Source: Eublepharis macularius (taxonomy: Eukaryota > Chordata > Lepidosauria > Squamata > Eublepharidae). From it: DNA of 64,000 nt. The notes under the pieces are model-generated. The model had not been told where the DNA came from. It saw only the letters and a program-made list of their open reading frames with translations, and made no database searches. Shown here piece by piece: positions 1 through 10,729 of the stretch. The DNA is taken from assembly GCF_028583425.1 (NCBI RefSeq), contig NC_072793.1, positions 97,511,689 through 97,575,688 on the forward strand, given 5' to 3'. Each line of letters starts with the position of its first letter. The stretch's first letter is position 1. Position numbers and translations under genes: made by a program.

Positions 1-1
1 A

Positions 2-3000
2 ACCATCCCGGTGATCACAGGCATGGGACAACATTGGGAAAAGAGGTCCTTTGTCATCAGCTCTACTGCCAAGTACCCGTTAATTCTAGGCAGCAAATGG
101 CTATGTGATCACAATCCCTACATAGACTGGGCTCAAGGATGTATTACCTTCAATCATGCCAACTGTAAAAATCACCGTTGGAATCAAAACTGGGGCGAAG
201 ACCCAACTTATAAAGAAAAGGCCCTCCTCACCCAAGAAGAAGTCAACCAAATACCCGAACCGTACTGGCCTTTTCTAAATGCTTTCTCGGAGGAGGAAGC
301 TGATACTCTACCCCCGCACCGACGAACGGACTGTGCGGTGGAAATTTTACCCGGAGCCTCATTGCCTAAAGGACGACTCTATCCCATGAGTCTCCATGAA
401 CGTGAAGAGCTCCGGAAATTCATCGACACCAACCTCCAACGAGGGTTCATCCGCCCAGCCTCTAGCTCCCACGCCGCTCCAGTTCTCTTCGTGAAAAAGA
501 AGGATGGGGGGCTCAGACTGTGCACGGATTTCCGAGGACTAAATGCAGTGTCCACCAACAACGCCTATCCTATACCGCTCATCCGAGACCTTCTCAACGT
601 CGTGGCCCAAGGTAAGATCTTTACGAAATTAGATCTAAAAGATGCTTACTTCCACGTTCGTATCAAGGCAGGGGATGAGTGGAAAACCGCGTTTAATACG
701 CCCCTCGGACAATATGAATACTTAGTTATGCCTTTTGGATTGGCGGGAGCCCCGTCTGTATTCATGTCCATGATAAACGAAGTTCTACATGAATTTCTGT
801 ACAAAGGGGTGGTGGTGTACCTTGATGATGTTTTAATTTATTCTGACACCGAGGAAGAACATGTTCAAATGGTACAAAAGGTCCTGGCCACCTTGATGAA
901 GAATAAACTGCCCATCAAATTGTCCAAATGTGAATTCCATAAAACCGAACTCACTTACCTTGGGTATTGTATCTCACAAGAGGGGTTGAAAATGGATCCA
1001 GCCAAAATACAGGCGATCCAGGATTGGCAAACACCCACCACCCGCAAAGAACTGCAATCCTTCCTGGGTTTTGCCAACTTCTATAGAGACTTCATAGCAA
1101 ATTTCGCCCAAATCACACTCCCCTTAACAGAATTGCTAAAAACCAAAGAGAAAGGGGACCAAGCCAAAAAACCCTCTGCTAAACTACAATGGACCCCCGA
1201 TTGCCAAACGGCCTTCGAATGCCTTAAAAAACAATTTGTAACGGAACCCATCCTCTCCCACCCCAACGAACAGTCCCCCTTCATAGTTCAGGTCGACGCC
1301 AGCGATACGGCGATAGGGGGGGTTTTGCTGCAGAAGGGGGAGGATGGGAACTTGCGGCCTTGTGCATTCTTGTCTAGAAAGTTCTCAGAGGCAGAAAGGA
1401 ATTGGAATGTGTGGGAGAAGGAGGCCTTTGCAGTGAAAGCAGCTCTCACTAACTGGAGGCATTGGCTGGAGGGGGCGAGATACCCTTTCGAGGTCTGGAC
1501 AGATCATAAAAATTTGGAGGCCCTCCGAAGCCCCCGCAGACTGAATGCCAAGCAATTGCGGTGGGCGGAATTCTTTTCCAAATTCAACTTCACCCTCAAT
1601 TATCTCCCGGGCAAAACTAACTTTTTGGCGGACGCCCTGTCGCGCATGCCCCAACATAAGAGCAAGCGGGCGGAGACTGTCGACACGGTCTTCTCGCCTA
1701 AGCAACTTGGGGGCGTGGTGACTACTCGCAGCCGCACTAAGCAGCCCCTCCCGGCCGACCAAGAATGGAAATCGAAACTTAAAACTGAAGTGGAGAAGGA
1801 GGGGAATAAAGCTCCGCGAAACAAACTAACCCAATCCCCACAGGGGGATTGGCTAGCTGGGAGCAAGTTTTATGTCCCGGACAGCCTTAAGTTGGAAATC
1901 TTGCAGCGCTGTCATGATGCTCCCACTGCTGGACATTATGGGTATCTGAAAACTTTACACCTAGTTCAAAGACAATTCTGGTGGCCGGGCATGCGCAAAG
2001 ACATTTCCCAATACGTTAGTTCCTGCCCTGTTTGCCTCAGCGCTAAAACCAGAAAAGGGAAACCTCCGGGTCTCCTGCAACCATTGGAAACACCGAACAG
2101 GCCCTGGGAAGTAATCTCCATGGACTTTATCACTGATCTGCCTCTTTCAAAAGGACATAATTGTATTTTAGTTGTGGTAGATCTGTTCTCCAAACAAGCC
2201 CATTTTATCCCCTGTACTACTATACCCTCCGCTCGAAAACTAGCGGATCTGTTTCTAAAACACATCGTAAAATTACATTCTTTTCCGTCCAAGGTGATTT
2301 CGGATCGCGGCGGACAGTTCGTTGCCAACTTCTGGCGGGAGCTTTTGAAAATGTTGAATATTGAACAAGGTATCAGTTCAAGCCACCACCCACAAACCGA
2401 CGGGCAATCCGAAAAAACAAACCAAATATTAGAACAGTTCCTTCGTTGCTACATCAATTTTCAACAAGATAACTGGGTGGACCTTCTCCCTCTAGCTGAA
2501 TTCTCCTATAACAACAGTGTACACGCTTCAACGGGAGAAGCCCCCTTCAAAATTGTATATGGGACTCACTTCAATCCCTTCCCTTTGGACGCACCCCCTC
2601 TCCATTCCTCTAAATTGCCAGATGTATCCTCATGGTGGGGGGAGGCGGTGCAGCAATGGACTATCATTAAGAGACACCTTGAAAAAGCCAAACTGGATTA
2701 CAAAAAGTACGCAGATCGCCATCGTGTGGCCGAATGGGAATTACAACCAGGAGACCATGTGTATATTTCCACAAAGAACCTAAAGCTAGCTCAGACAAGC
2801 CGCAAACTCGCTCTGAAATTCTTAGGACCTTTTCCTGTGCGCAAGGTAATAAATAAAGTGACTGTTGCTGTAACATTGCCCAAGAACCTTCGCCATGTGC
2901 ATGATACGTTCCATGTCAGCCTTTTGAAGAAAGCTCCCACCGACAACAAATGGCATATCAAAGCTCCACCCATTCCAACTTTAATTGACGACCAAATACA

Positions 3001-3184
3001 CTATGAAGTACAACAAATTTTGGACTCTAAAATCAAGAGAAATCAGCTTTTTTACCTCATTAGGTGGAAGGACTTTGATTCTGGTTACGATGAATGGGTG
3101 AACTCTGCACATGTTCATGCTCCTAGATTGACCAAAGCTTTTCATACTCGCTACCCATATAAACCAGGGGGGGATCTATTTTAA
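2..3184 (+). CDS. Ty3/gypsy chromovirus Pol polyprotein, 5' end outside the window
   Basis: Retrotransposon polyprotein open from the left edge for about 1060 codons with no stop, ending in TAA at 3182-3184. In order it shows: the tail of the aspartic protease (YPLILGSKWLCDHNPYIDW); reverse transcriptase with KKKDGGLRLCTDFRGLNAV and the catalytic YLDD box near residue 270; RNase H (VDASDTAIGG, LADALSR); integrase with an HHCC zinc-binding region (HYGYLKTLHL to CPVC) and a D,D35E core (MDFITD, SDRGGQF, HHPQTDGQSEKTNQ); and a C-terminal chromodomain (YLIRWKDFDSGYDEWV). The chromodomain identifies a chromovirus of the Sushi-ichi type known from fish, amphibians and reptiles. Gag and the 5' LTR must lie left of the window. 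It runs antisense to TUSC2 and, given the exon 1 position, probably sits in TUSC2 intron 1. The open frame suggests a fairly recent insertion. Confidence 0.93.
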   Translation, partial: TIPVITGMGQHWEKRSFVISSTAKYPLILGSKWLCDHNPYIDWAQGCITFNHANCKNHRWNQNWGEDPTYKEKALLTQEEVNQIPEPYWPFLNAFSEEEADTLPPHRRTDCAVEILPGASLPKGRLYPMSLHEREELRKFIDTNLQRGFIRPASSSHAAPVLFVKKKDGGLRLCTDFRGLNAVSTNNAYPIPLIRDLLNVVAQGKIFTKLDLKDAYFHVRIKAGDEWKTAFNTPLGQYEYLVMPFGLAGAPSVFMSMINEVLHEFLYKGVVVYLDDVLIYSDTEEEHVQMVQKVLATLMKNKLPIKLSKCEFHKTELTYLGYCISQEGLKMDPAKIQAIQDWQTPTTRKELQSFLGFANFYRDFIANFAQITLPLTELLKTKEKGDQAKKPSAKLQWTPDCQTAFECLKKQFVTEPILSHPNEQSPFIVQVDASDTAIGGVLLQKGEDGNLRPCAFLSRKFSEAERNWNVWEKEAFAVKAALTNWRHWLEGARYPFEVWTDHKNLEALRSPRRLNAKQLRWAEFFSKFNFTLNYLPGKTNFLADALSRMPQHKSKRAETVDTVFSPKQLGGVVTTRSRTKQPLPADQEWKSKLKTEVEKEGNKAPRNKLTQSPQGDWLAGSKFYVPDSLKLEILQRCHDAPTAGHYGYLKTLHLVQRQFWWPGMRKDISQYVSSCPVCLSAKTRKGKPPGLLQPLETPNRPWEVISMDFITDLPLSKGHNCILVVVDLFSKQAHFIPCTTIPSARKLADLFLKHIVKLHSFPSKVISDRGGQFVANFWRELLKMLNIEQGISSSHHPQTDGQSEKTNQILEQFLRCYINFQQDNWVDLLPLAEFSYNNSVHASTGEAPFKIVYGTHFNPFPLDAPPLHSSKLPDVSSWWGEAVQQWTIIKRHLEKAKLDYKKYADRHRVAEWELQPGDHVYISTKNLKLAQTSRKLALKFLGPFPVRKVINKVTVAVTLPKNLRHVHDTFHVSLLKKAPTDNKWHIKAPPIPTLIDDQIHYEVQQILDSKIKRNQLFYLIRWKDFDSGYDEWVNSAHVHAPRLTKAFHTRYPYKPGGDLF

Positions 3185-3196
3185 GGGGGGCAGAAA

Positions 3197-3610
3197 TGTC
3201 AGGTCCAGTATATATCTTAACTATACTGACTCCATTTTCTAATGCTTTTAGTGTTTAAGTATTTTCTCCTCAGGTGCACCAGTTCCCAGGCAGCATTCCC
3301 ACCAGAGGACTGTTTTGTCTAACACCGTTCCACCAGGCATTGGCCTTGAAGGAGAGCAGCTTCCCAGGACTGAAAGATGTTGTTTTGAGAACTGTGGGGG
3401 GAGGCTGTTCCAGATGGGTATTGTTACTCTGTATCCTATGCTTGCTCTTCATTGGTAACAATGATCATGTACCATCCTGAGTCTCCTATTCAGGACAGTG
3501 GACTATAATGGACCTTTTCTGCAATAAAACTTCCTTTGCTAGACATTGGACTTATTCTTGCTTCTAAAGGGAATCTTGCAGAGAGTACCTTATCTAGCCA
3601 CAGTCTGACA
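3197..3610 (+). repeat. 3' LTR of the chromovirus
   Basis: The LTR starts just after a purine-rich tract (AAGGGGGGCAGAAA, 3183-3196) that fits a polypurine tract. It begins TGTCAG and ends CTGACA, giving the TG...CA ends and short inverted termini expected of an LTR. An AATAAA signal lies near 3522. The 5' LTR is outside the window, so the right boundary is inferred from the inverted termini only. Confidence 0.8.
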
Positions 3611-4099
3611 CCAAGTGCATCTCAGAAAATTAACAAGTTGCCCAAGTTCTATTAACATAACTTCCAACGTTTATAATGAGTGCATAAACCCACATTTCTC
3701 CCCACAAAACAGTCTATGGACTGATCAAATATGGCCAGCTGACCACTTGTTATTTGACCATGGGTAAATGCTAAATAGTTTATGAAACCAAGAATGCCAC
3801 AGTTCAGGCAAAAGCCAAAGGGAAGAACTATCCAATGTTCATGTTAACAGAAACTTTATTAAAGATAGTAGATGTTAACATTTTAAAAATTATATTAATA
3901 TCAAGTATTTCTTTCCAATACTTAAGATTAAATAATGCTGTTACTACTTTCCAATTTACCATAAAGGGAGCTAAGAGCTGCAAAGAAGATAAATAAGATC
4001 AGCCTTGGCCAGAGAAGAAACCCTTCAGCCATTACAGTCCGCCCAGCTCAAGACCAGCAGCGGCTGACTGAGCATGAACTCGTTTCCAAGAGACTTTTT
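3611..4099. other. No gene seen; presumed TUSC2 intron 1
   Basis: AT-rich sequence between the chromovirus and the CpG island. No exon-like open frame with splice signals and no repeat I could name. TUSC2 exons 2 and 3 were looked for on the minus strand here and not found. Confidence 0.5.
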
Positions 4100-5050
4100 T
4101 CGAAAAAGAGAAAAGAAACCAACGCCACTGGAGGGAGCTGCTCTGCCACTAGACCACCAAGGAACAGAGGCAGCGCCGGTGAACGGGGAGGCGAGTCGCT
4201 GGCGAAGAGCACGCCAGTCTCCCCCAGTGGTGTTTGGGCAGTGCGCGCCGTAATAACCACTCCGCCGGCTTGGCTTGGCGGCGAGGGTCACAGAGCGGAG
4301 TTAACGGAGGCGGCCCTGAAGAAATGCCCATCGTCCGACTTCCCCATCCACCCAAAGAGAGCCCGGGGAGGCCTAAGGGAGCTGCTCAGAGGGTTTCAAG
4401 CGCCCCAAAGGCCAGCAGCCGAGGATGCCCGGGGGGAAGAGACGCCCTTCCTGAGGCACCCCAGCCTTCCCCCTCTCGAGGAGAGCGCTGCGCCCTCAGA
4501 GGCCGACGCGCGCCGGACACCACCAGGGCAGCCACCCGCCTGCACACAGCCGCCCTCGCACCCCTCCTCAGGGGCAGGCAGGGCCAGCCCGAGCTCCGCT
4601 CTTACCCTCGGCGGGTGAAGACGAAGGGAGTGGCCGAACAGAGCCCCCGCGCCCGGGCCAGCGCCTGCTGCCCGCCGGCACCCTCGGAGCTGCCCGAGCC
4701 GAAAGGCCACAGGGCCCGGGACTTGGAGCCGCTGGCGCCCATCGCTCACAGCGGAGGCATGGCCAGCAAGGGCAGCGGCAGGGAGCAGCGCCCGGCGCCT
4801 CAGGGGAGCCCTGCAGCGGCGCCCGCTCCGCACCCACGAGCCCCGCCCCTTCCCGGGCACGCAGTTTCCGGCTCCAAGGCCCCCGAGGTCGGCGAGGCGG
4901 AGCTGCCGGTCGCCAAGGGTTGCGAACTGGATGGGTTGTCACGACACTTCCGGCCCCCAGCTGGCGTTGAGGGGCTTCTTCCGCATGGTGTGGGGTGAGA
5001 GCTGTAGCAGCGCACTGGAATAAATACTAGAGAAACAGAGCAGGCGGTGA
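4100..5050 (-). promoter_or_regulatory. TUSC2: CpG island / promoter of TUSC2
   Basis: GC-rich, CpG-dense block surrounding TUSC2 exon 1, flanked on both sides by AT-rich DNA. It is the only such block near the TUSC2 start codon (4740-4742), so transcription probably begins between about 4760 and 5000 on the minus strand. The long open frames in both directions here are by-products of high GC content. The exact start site cannot be read from sequence. Confidence 0.75.
4606..4742 (-). CDS. TUSC2: TUSC2 (FUS1) exon 1, coding part
   Basis: Starts at ATG 4742-4740 and reads MGASGSKSRALWPFGSGSSE, ending ATPFVFTRRG at a consensus donor (GG|GTAAGAG, exon end 4606; phase 2). This matches the N-terminus of TUSC2/FUS1, a small (about 110 aa) mitochondria-associated, calcium-binding tumour suppressor. 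Gly2 followed by ASGSK is the known N-myristoylation signal. The exon supplies 45 codons plus two bases, similar to mammals; the middle is variable and glycine/alanine-rich. Exons 2-3 would lie left of the window. TUSC2 lies directly downstream of RASSF1 on the same strand, as on human 3p21.31, which supports both calls. Confidence 0.93.
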
Positions 5051-5185
5051 CAGGCGCTCCCTTGTGCAGCAGAGTCTGGGAACAATCTTTTCCAACAAGA
5101 AGGCACGAGACGAGAGAGGCACGGCCATCCTTTCCCCCTCCTCGCCATGTGACACAGAAATGCGAAATACCAGTCTCTGTATCAG

Positions 5186-5224
5186 GCATCTGATGAAGAG
5201 AACTTGATTCTCGAAAGCTTATGC
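5186..5224 (+). ncRNA. Hammerhead-ribozyme-like motif (type I, minimal stem III)
   Basis: Stem I GCAU (5186-5189) pairs with AUGC (5221-5224). The core CUGAUGA (5190-5196) is followed by one extra A (5197), stem II GAGAA/UUCUC (5198-5202 with 5208-5212, loop CUUGA), GAA (5213-5215), a self-complementary AGCU (5216-5219) standing for stem III, and U5220 at the H17 cleavage position. All invariant core residues are present. The extra base before stem II departs from the textbook consensus. Confidence 0.55.
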
Positions 5225-5270
5225 TAAAATAAAATTGGTTAGTCTTAAAGGTGCTACTGGACTCTTTTTG
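5186..5270 (+). repeat. Dispersed reptile repeat with hammerhead-like core
   Basis: Fragment ending in the tract GTTAGTCTTAAAGGTGCTACTGGACTC, related to a much-dispersed vertebrate repeat also seen (inverted) at 35.3-35.45 kb. Its left part contains the hammerhead-like motif described separately. The family class is not settled from this window; the ribozyme layout resembles the Penelope-type motifs at 18.6 kb. Confidence 0.55.
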
Positions 5271-5541
5271 AGAAATGCGACGGAGAATGAAAAAGGCATA
5301 GCCTGTTTAAAGTCTGCTCAACGGTCATCTTTATCCTCCAGCAGGACTTGAGTCCTGCCGGAAACTCACTCTATTCTTCACTTTTTCTAAGGCGATCCGA
5401 GCCCGCCCATTCTTGGGAGGGCGCAAGAGCAAGGCTTCTTTTTGGAGCGATATCGGGAGCGCCTGTCTTCCCCTACTGTTTCCACTCCCTAGAGGAAAAC
5501 AAGCCACGTGAGATTAACGTCCTTGTGAGGGGAAAACCTTT

Positions 5542-6653
5542 TTTTTAAAATATATTTTTTATTTTAAACTGTAAGAATGTACAAGAACAGACAATAGTAT
5601 ATAAAGTTAAACATTAGCAATCAAGTAGTTACAAGCTAAGTAGAACATCAAAACAGTCTCTAGATTTAACAAGTTGTTTAGTAGAATCATCTTGTGACAG
5701 AAAGTCTAGCACCGGGAACCAAAATTCAATAAAGTGGGATTTGTAGTCTGGATTTTCTCATTGCTTAGTGTAATCAGTTAATTTGGATAAAATAAATAAA
5801 TCCCAGACTTTCAATAACCAGTTGGAGATAGTTGGGCCCTTCTCGCTTTTCCAAGCTGTCGCAATAACAGATTTACCTGTTGCCAACAGTAGAGCTATTA
5901 GAGCCTTTCTTTCTTTTGGGATGGGAACAGCACACCAATCATTTAGCAAGATCACTTCAGGCTGAAGAGGTATCTGCTAGGTGGTTGGTTGTCTCTTGTA
6001 TGTATTTACACACATCACTCCAAAACTGTTTAATGTAGACACAATCCCACCAGCAATGCATATACGTTCCTCTGTTCCCACATCCCTGCCAGCATAAGGG
6101 TGAGATTGAGTGGGTCATATGTTGCAGCCTAGATGGTGTCAAATACCATATCATCAACTTTATGGTTTGCAGCTTGATACTCACTATATTAGTAGTGAAT
6201 ATAAAATCGCCCCACAACTTTTGACATTTTTCCTCTGTTACCTCGATGTTGCAATCTTTACTCCAAGCCTTTTGATATGGCAATATTTTATACCCAGGTA
6301 TCTTTGATATCATTCTATAAAGAGATAAGACCCTTTACATCAGAAGTCCCTTTTTTAATTAATAGTTCAAAATCAGTCAGAGGTTCCATCAAAGCCCTAC
6401 GAAGTGCCTCACTTTTAAGTAAGTGTTGTATTTGGATGTACTCATACCAGGGCAATTTATCTTTTATCTTGGCTTCTAGCTCTGATTTCCCCCTCAAAAG
6501 TTTGTTGTGAATTACATCAATAACCCTAGTCAAACCTCCCTTTCTCCAAATTTTAAAGGCGTTGCAATGTTCTGCAGGTGGAAACCAGTCTTGGCCAGTG
6601 AATGTTGCTACCAAAGAATCTGTATGTGTCAGCCCTGATCTTGTTTTGTCGTT
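5542..6653 (-). mobile_element. 5'-truncated L1 LINE, ORF2 C-terminus and 3'UTR
   Basis: Minus-strand insertion bounded by a direct repeat AGGGGAAAACCTT (5528-5540 and 6654-6666), taken as the target-site duplication, with a T-run (poly-A on the minus strand) at its left end. The coding remnant is the C-terminal part of an L1 ORF2 protein, with the zinc-knuckle-like block PLCWQGCGNRGTYMHCWWDC and the downstream tail ATGKSVIATAWKS, broken by stops. It resembles the older L1 at 60.2-62.1 kb more than the young L1s at 37-52 kb. Confidence 0.85.
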
Positions 6654-6666
6654 AGGGGAAAACCTT

Positions 6667-7385
6667 TGATATCTTTATAGGCTGTGTGAGCTGCAGAAAT
6701 TCAGCTGACATGGCCTTCGACTGTGGAAATACATCGAAGAGTGCACCTGTTGGATTTCTACCTGTTCTCATTTGTTCAGTTGAAGCCTAGCACGACGATA
6801 GCTCTAATTTCTTGCAGCCCCACCCCCGCCCGCTGTATTTCCTCATCCCCAACAGCTACCCATCTCTTATAAATGCCCCTCCCCTTCACAACAGCAAACG
6901 TAATTGAGTAGACACAATTATTTCATTACAATATGAGGATGAGACAGAAGTTGGTTCCTGGTTCCCAAAGACTGTCATCCTTCCTTCACTTTTATTCGGC
7001 CTTTGTATTAGTTCCTGCACATTTCCATTAAACTTGCCCTGTGTATGAAGGAACCGTTTCAAGTAAAATCTTGTTTCTTTGTATCTTCCTCATGCTGGAC
7101 TTAGAAAAGATTTCTACCTCTATGCATGACAGTGCTATCTCTAATAGGAGTTTTCAGAAAGTGGGTAGTCTTTTTGACCACTTCTCTTTCATCTTGGTAG
7201 AATCAGGTCAACTATTTCCATGTAAATGAGTTTAAAACTGAGCCATAAATGAAGAAGACATATAGAACTTTTCTCCATCCTTTAGTAGAGATGCACCGAG
7301 TGTTCACTTTTTTATTTACAGGACAAAATTAATTTTCACGGAGTAGATACTTTCCAAAACTTCTTCAGTTGTCTCGTTTCCTGGA
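6667..7385. other. No feature recognised
   Basis: Moderately AT-rich intergenic sequence between TUSC2 and RASSF1. No convincing coding frame, RNA gene or named repeat seen on either strand. Confidence 0.4.
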
Positions 7386-7790
7386 TTGCTGCAATTTATT
7401 ACCTACCCATTCAACTCAGGCCATCTTTGGAGGCCCTGCTTCACTTGCCCCAACCTTCCGAGGCTAGATTGGTGGCAACTTAAGAAAGGGCCTTCTTGGT
7501 GGCGGTGCCAAAACTTCAGAACTGCCTCCCGAGGAGGTTTCATCCGTCCCTCTCTATTGCTGTATTGTTTGCTGGTGAATACTTTTTTTGTTTCATTTGG
7601 CATGTACTTCATAACTGTTAGTGGCCTTCTTCCCTGTTCTTGCTGTTGTGTGTTTATTGAATTTTCATATACTTTTAAATTGGTTTTAAATTATGTATTA
7701 ATGTACATCACTTTGGATAAAAAGGCAGCATACAAATGCTTTAAATATTTTTTTAAAAAAATCCTTTCCATTACTGGACGATCACCATCT
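7386..7790 (+). repeat. Decayed LINE (L2/CR1-like) 3' end
   Basis: Contains the non-LTR-element style ending (CTGCCTCCCGAGGAGGTTT, then ACATCACTTTGGATAAAAAGGCAGCATACAAATGCTTTAAATA) that resembles L2-type 3' tails elsewhere in the window, for example near 9.95 kb. No intact frame. Boundaries approximate. Confidence 0.45.
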
Positions 7791-7799
7791 TCCTGTGAA

Positions 7800-8439
7800 T
7801 AAACTCAAGGCCATCTCAGCCTAGCAGAGATCGCAGAGAATGGGATGCCATTATATATCCAATTAGATTGGATTCCATGACATTCCTAAGGCTAAAAAAA
7901 GCAATTTACCTCAAAGACAGTGCTTTCTGAAACAGCAAATATTACTAAGCCGCTCTGAAAAACAGAGTGCTTCTTGTCACTGCTGAAAATATTTGCAAAA
8001 AGCACCCCCCCCTCTCCAACTCAGTCATATTATTTTGTAGTACACAAGTTTATATGGCTTGCCCAGCAGATGGCACACAAGTCTGTCCAAGTCAATGGAC
8101 TTGAAGGATTTTGCCTGACTCCAAGATAAGTAGTATTGCAAAGAAGCACTCCTGTTAGCACTTATATGAATAGCGTTAGTGCATCTGGTCCTGAGGTAGT
8201 CTCTGAGATATATTAGAGATCATATGTAGTCTAGTACAGGTCCTGCAGCCACAAAAGAAGACTCCTTCTGCAACTAACATGTTTGGCGAGTAGGATGATA
8301 TCTTTCTTGCCCATACCTGTAGAGCAAGGCATGATAAAAATGTCTTCGTAGCACCAACCTGTGTTAAAGGGCATCTGTATGGAGCAGCTGCTACAAAGAC
8401 ACAAGATACAAACATTATTTTGATTCATGCAGACTTATT
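7800..8439. other. No feature recognised
   Basis: Intergenic sequence with no supported gene or repeat call. Confidence 0.4.
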
Positions 8440-10009
8440 AGGAAGCTGTGGTGAGGTCTCTTTTAAAGAAACCATCGCTGGACCCCACCGACCTGGTCAA
8501 TTACTGCCCGGTTTCGAACCTCCGGTTTCTGGGAAAGGTGATTGAGCAGGCAGTGGTGGAACAGCTGCAGGGCTTCTTGAAGGATGTCTCGGCCTTAGAC
8601 CCCTTCCAGTACGGGTTCCATCCGGGACATGGGATGGAGATGTTGCTGGTCACCCTCACAGACGATCTTCGTAGACATCTGGATCGAGGCGGCTCGGCGC
8701 TGCTATTATTGGATCTGTCGGCAGTGTTCGATACAGTCTATTACGATCTTCTGACTCACCGCCTTGCCGATGTGGGGATACAAGGGACTGCCTTACAGTG
8801 GCTTGTCTCTTTTCTCCACGGTCAGGGACAGAGGGTGGTGCTTGCGGAGAAATTGTCATCCCACCACCCTTTGGTGTGCAGGGTCCCACAGGGAGCAATA
8901 CTCTCCCCATTATTGTTTAACATCTATATGCGCCCCCTTGCCCAGTTGGTGCAAAGTTTTGGACTTGGGTGTCATCAATATGCAAATGACACCCAGTTGT
9001 ACCTGATGATGGACAGCTGGCCCAGCTCAGCCCCAGATGTCCTGGAACATGCTTTTGCAGCTGTGACTAGTTGGTTGAAGCAGAGTCGGCTGAAACTGAA
9101 CCCGACGAAGACAGAGGTCCTGTACTTGAGCCACAGGGGATTAGGTTTGGGACTCTGGCTCCTGGCCCTCGATGGGGCACCGTTAGTGCCAGTTCTGAGG
9201 GTTAAGAGCCTGGGGGTGATTTTTGATGCCTCCCTGAAAATGGAGGCACAGGTCACAGCAGTTGTCAGGTCCTCTTTTTTCCATCTGCGGCAGACCAGGC
9301 AACTTGTCCCTTACCTGTCAACCCGTGACTTAACTACAGTGATCCAAGCAATGGTCATCCCTAGGCTAGATTACTGTAACTCGCTCTATGTGGTGCTGCC
9401 CTTGAGCCTGACCCGAAGATTACAGCTGGTACAAAATGCAGCGGTGCATGTTATTGTGAATGCCAAATAAGGCACATATAACACCGTTCTTACGCGATTT
9501 GTATTGGTTGTATTTGTATTGGATTAGATTCAAGGTTCTGGTATTGACCTATAAGGCCCTGTGCAGACTGGGACCAGCTTATCTACGGGACCGTCTCTCC
9601 CCATATATTCCCCAGAGGACACTCCGATCAGGGAACAAACAGCTGTTGGTGGTCCTTGGCCCCAAGGAGGCCCGCCTAGCCTCAACTAGGGCCAGGGCCT
9701 TTTTGGTCCTGGCTCTCACCTGGTGGAACACTGTCTGCTGAAAGCAGAGCCCGGCAGGACCTACTATCCTTCCGCCGGGTCTGCAAGACAGAGTTGTTCC
9801 ACCAGGCATATGGCTGAGGCTGGGCCTCCACCAGCCTGAAAAAAAGAAAAGGGGTGTATAAAAACTTAACCCTCCCTGTGAAGGCTGTCCACCATCCTGT
9901 TTTAAGTGTGTATGGATTTTTATTGTATTTTGTATTTTAATATGTTGTTACCCGCCCTGAGCCTGCTCGCGGGGAGGGCAGAATAGAAATAAATAAATAA
10001 AATTAAATA
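8440..10009 (+). mobile_element. 5'-truncated L2-type LINE (reverse transcriptase remnant)
   Basis: An open frame from about 8448 to 9470 encodes an RT with the L2/CR1 signature: NYCPVSNLRFLGKVIEQ, FHPGHGMEMLLVTLTDDL, LDLSAVFDTV, VPQGAILSPLLFNIYM, and a mutated catalytic box QYANDTQ where an aspartate of YADD is replaced by N. The C-terminal region (LARLDYCNSLY-like, TYKALCRLGPAYLRDRLSPY) continues in another frame after 9470, so it is a pseudogene. The 3'UTR runs to an (AAATA)n tail near 10009, typical of L2. A second copy of this family lies inverted at 20.7-22.7 kb. Confidence 0.9.
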
Positions 10010-10129
10010 TACCTAGACATTTCAATCACTATTATACAGTAGGGTTTGTGTTGTATATAGCAAGGGCATGTTATTACAACATTCACTCTCTCTAAAGACT
10101 TTGCATCTGTAAGGATCCCTATAATTTCT

Positions 10130-10560
10130 CTACTAGTGGCAGAGTCCGTTGTGAAAGAATACAACAGGCTCTAGCAGTGGGGACCGGGCTGGCACGGGCC
10201 ACAGCCAGCCACGCTGTGGCCGGATGGGCATTCGGGCCGCCCTGCATCGCAGTGGACTGGGCAGCCCCATGCTGTAGCGGGCTGCCGGGCTGGGCTGTGG
10301 ATCAGCTGGGCAGGGATCAGCACAAAACACAGGGATAAGGAGTGGGGGCAAAACTATTTGCCTCCCCACCACCTCCTGGAGCCTCTAGAGGCCCAGAAAG
10401 GCTCAGCTGGGCAGGGAGGTGGGCAAACCCGCTTTCTCCTTGTCCAGCCAAGTGGTGGGTGGGTGGGCTCCGCCACCACTTTCCCTTGCCGGTGGATCAG
10501 CTGGAGGACACTCACTTCTTATCCCTGCATTCTGCATATGCGCAGGGATAAGTGAGTCAT
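10130..10560. repeat. GC-rich low-complexity or unclassified repeat
   Basis: Abruptly GC-rich block between AT-rich flanks, with internally repeated phrases (GTGGATCAGCTGG twice, AGCTGGGCAGGGA twice). It looks like an inserted repeat rather than a gene promoter, as no exon adjoins it. Family unknown. Confidence 0.35.
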
Positions 10561-10729
10561 CGACAACATGGTTTGCCTTTTATGTCTTAGGATTTTAAGG
10601 AGCCTGTCAAGGGATTCTGGTCTGGGATAACCTAATGAATCTCAACAGCAGATGGGGCAGTCATTTATCCACTATTATTACTAAAGATTTTCATAGTAAG
10701 AAAATAGTTCCAGAGGAACACAGGCAGTA

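Noticed and set aside
4234..4998. 254-codon plus-strand open frame and several overlapping minus-strand frames in the GC-rich block
   Set aside because: Proline/alanine/arginine-rich translations typical of CpG islands. The minus-strand TUSC2 exon with a proper donor explains the region.
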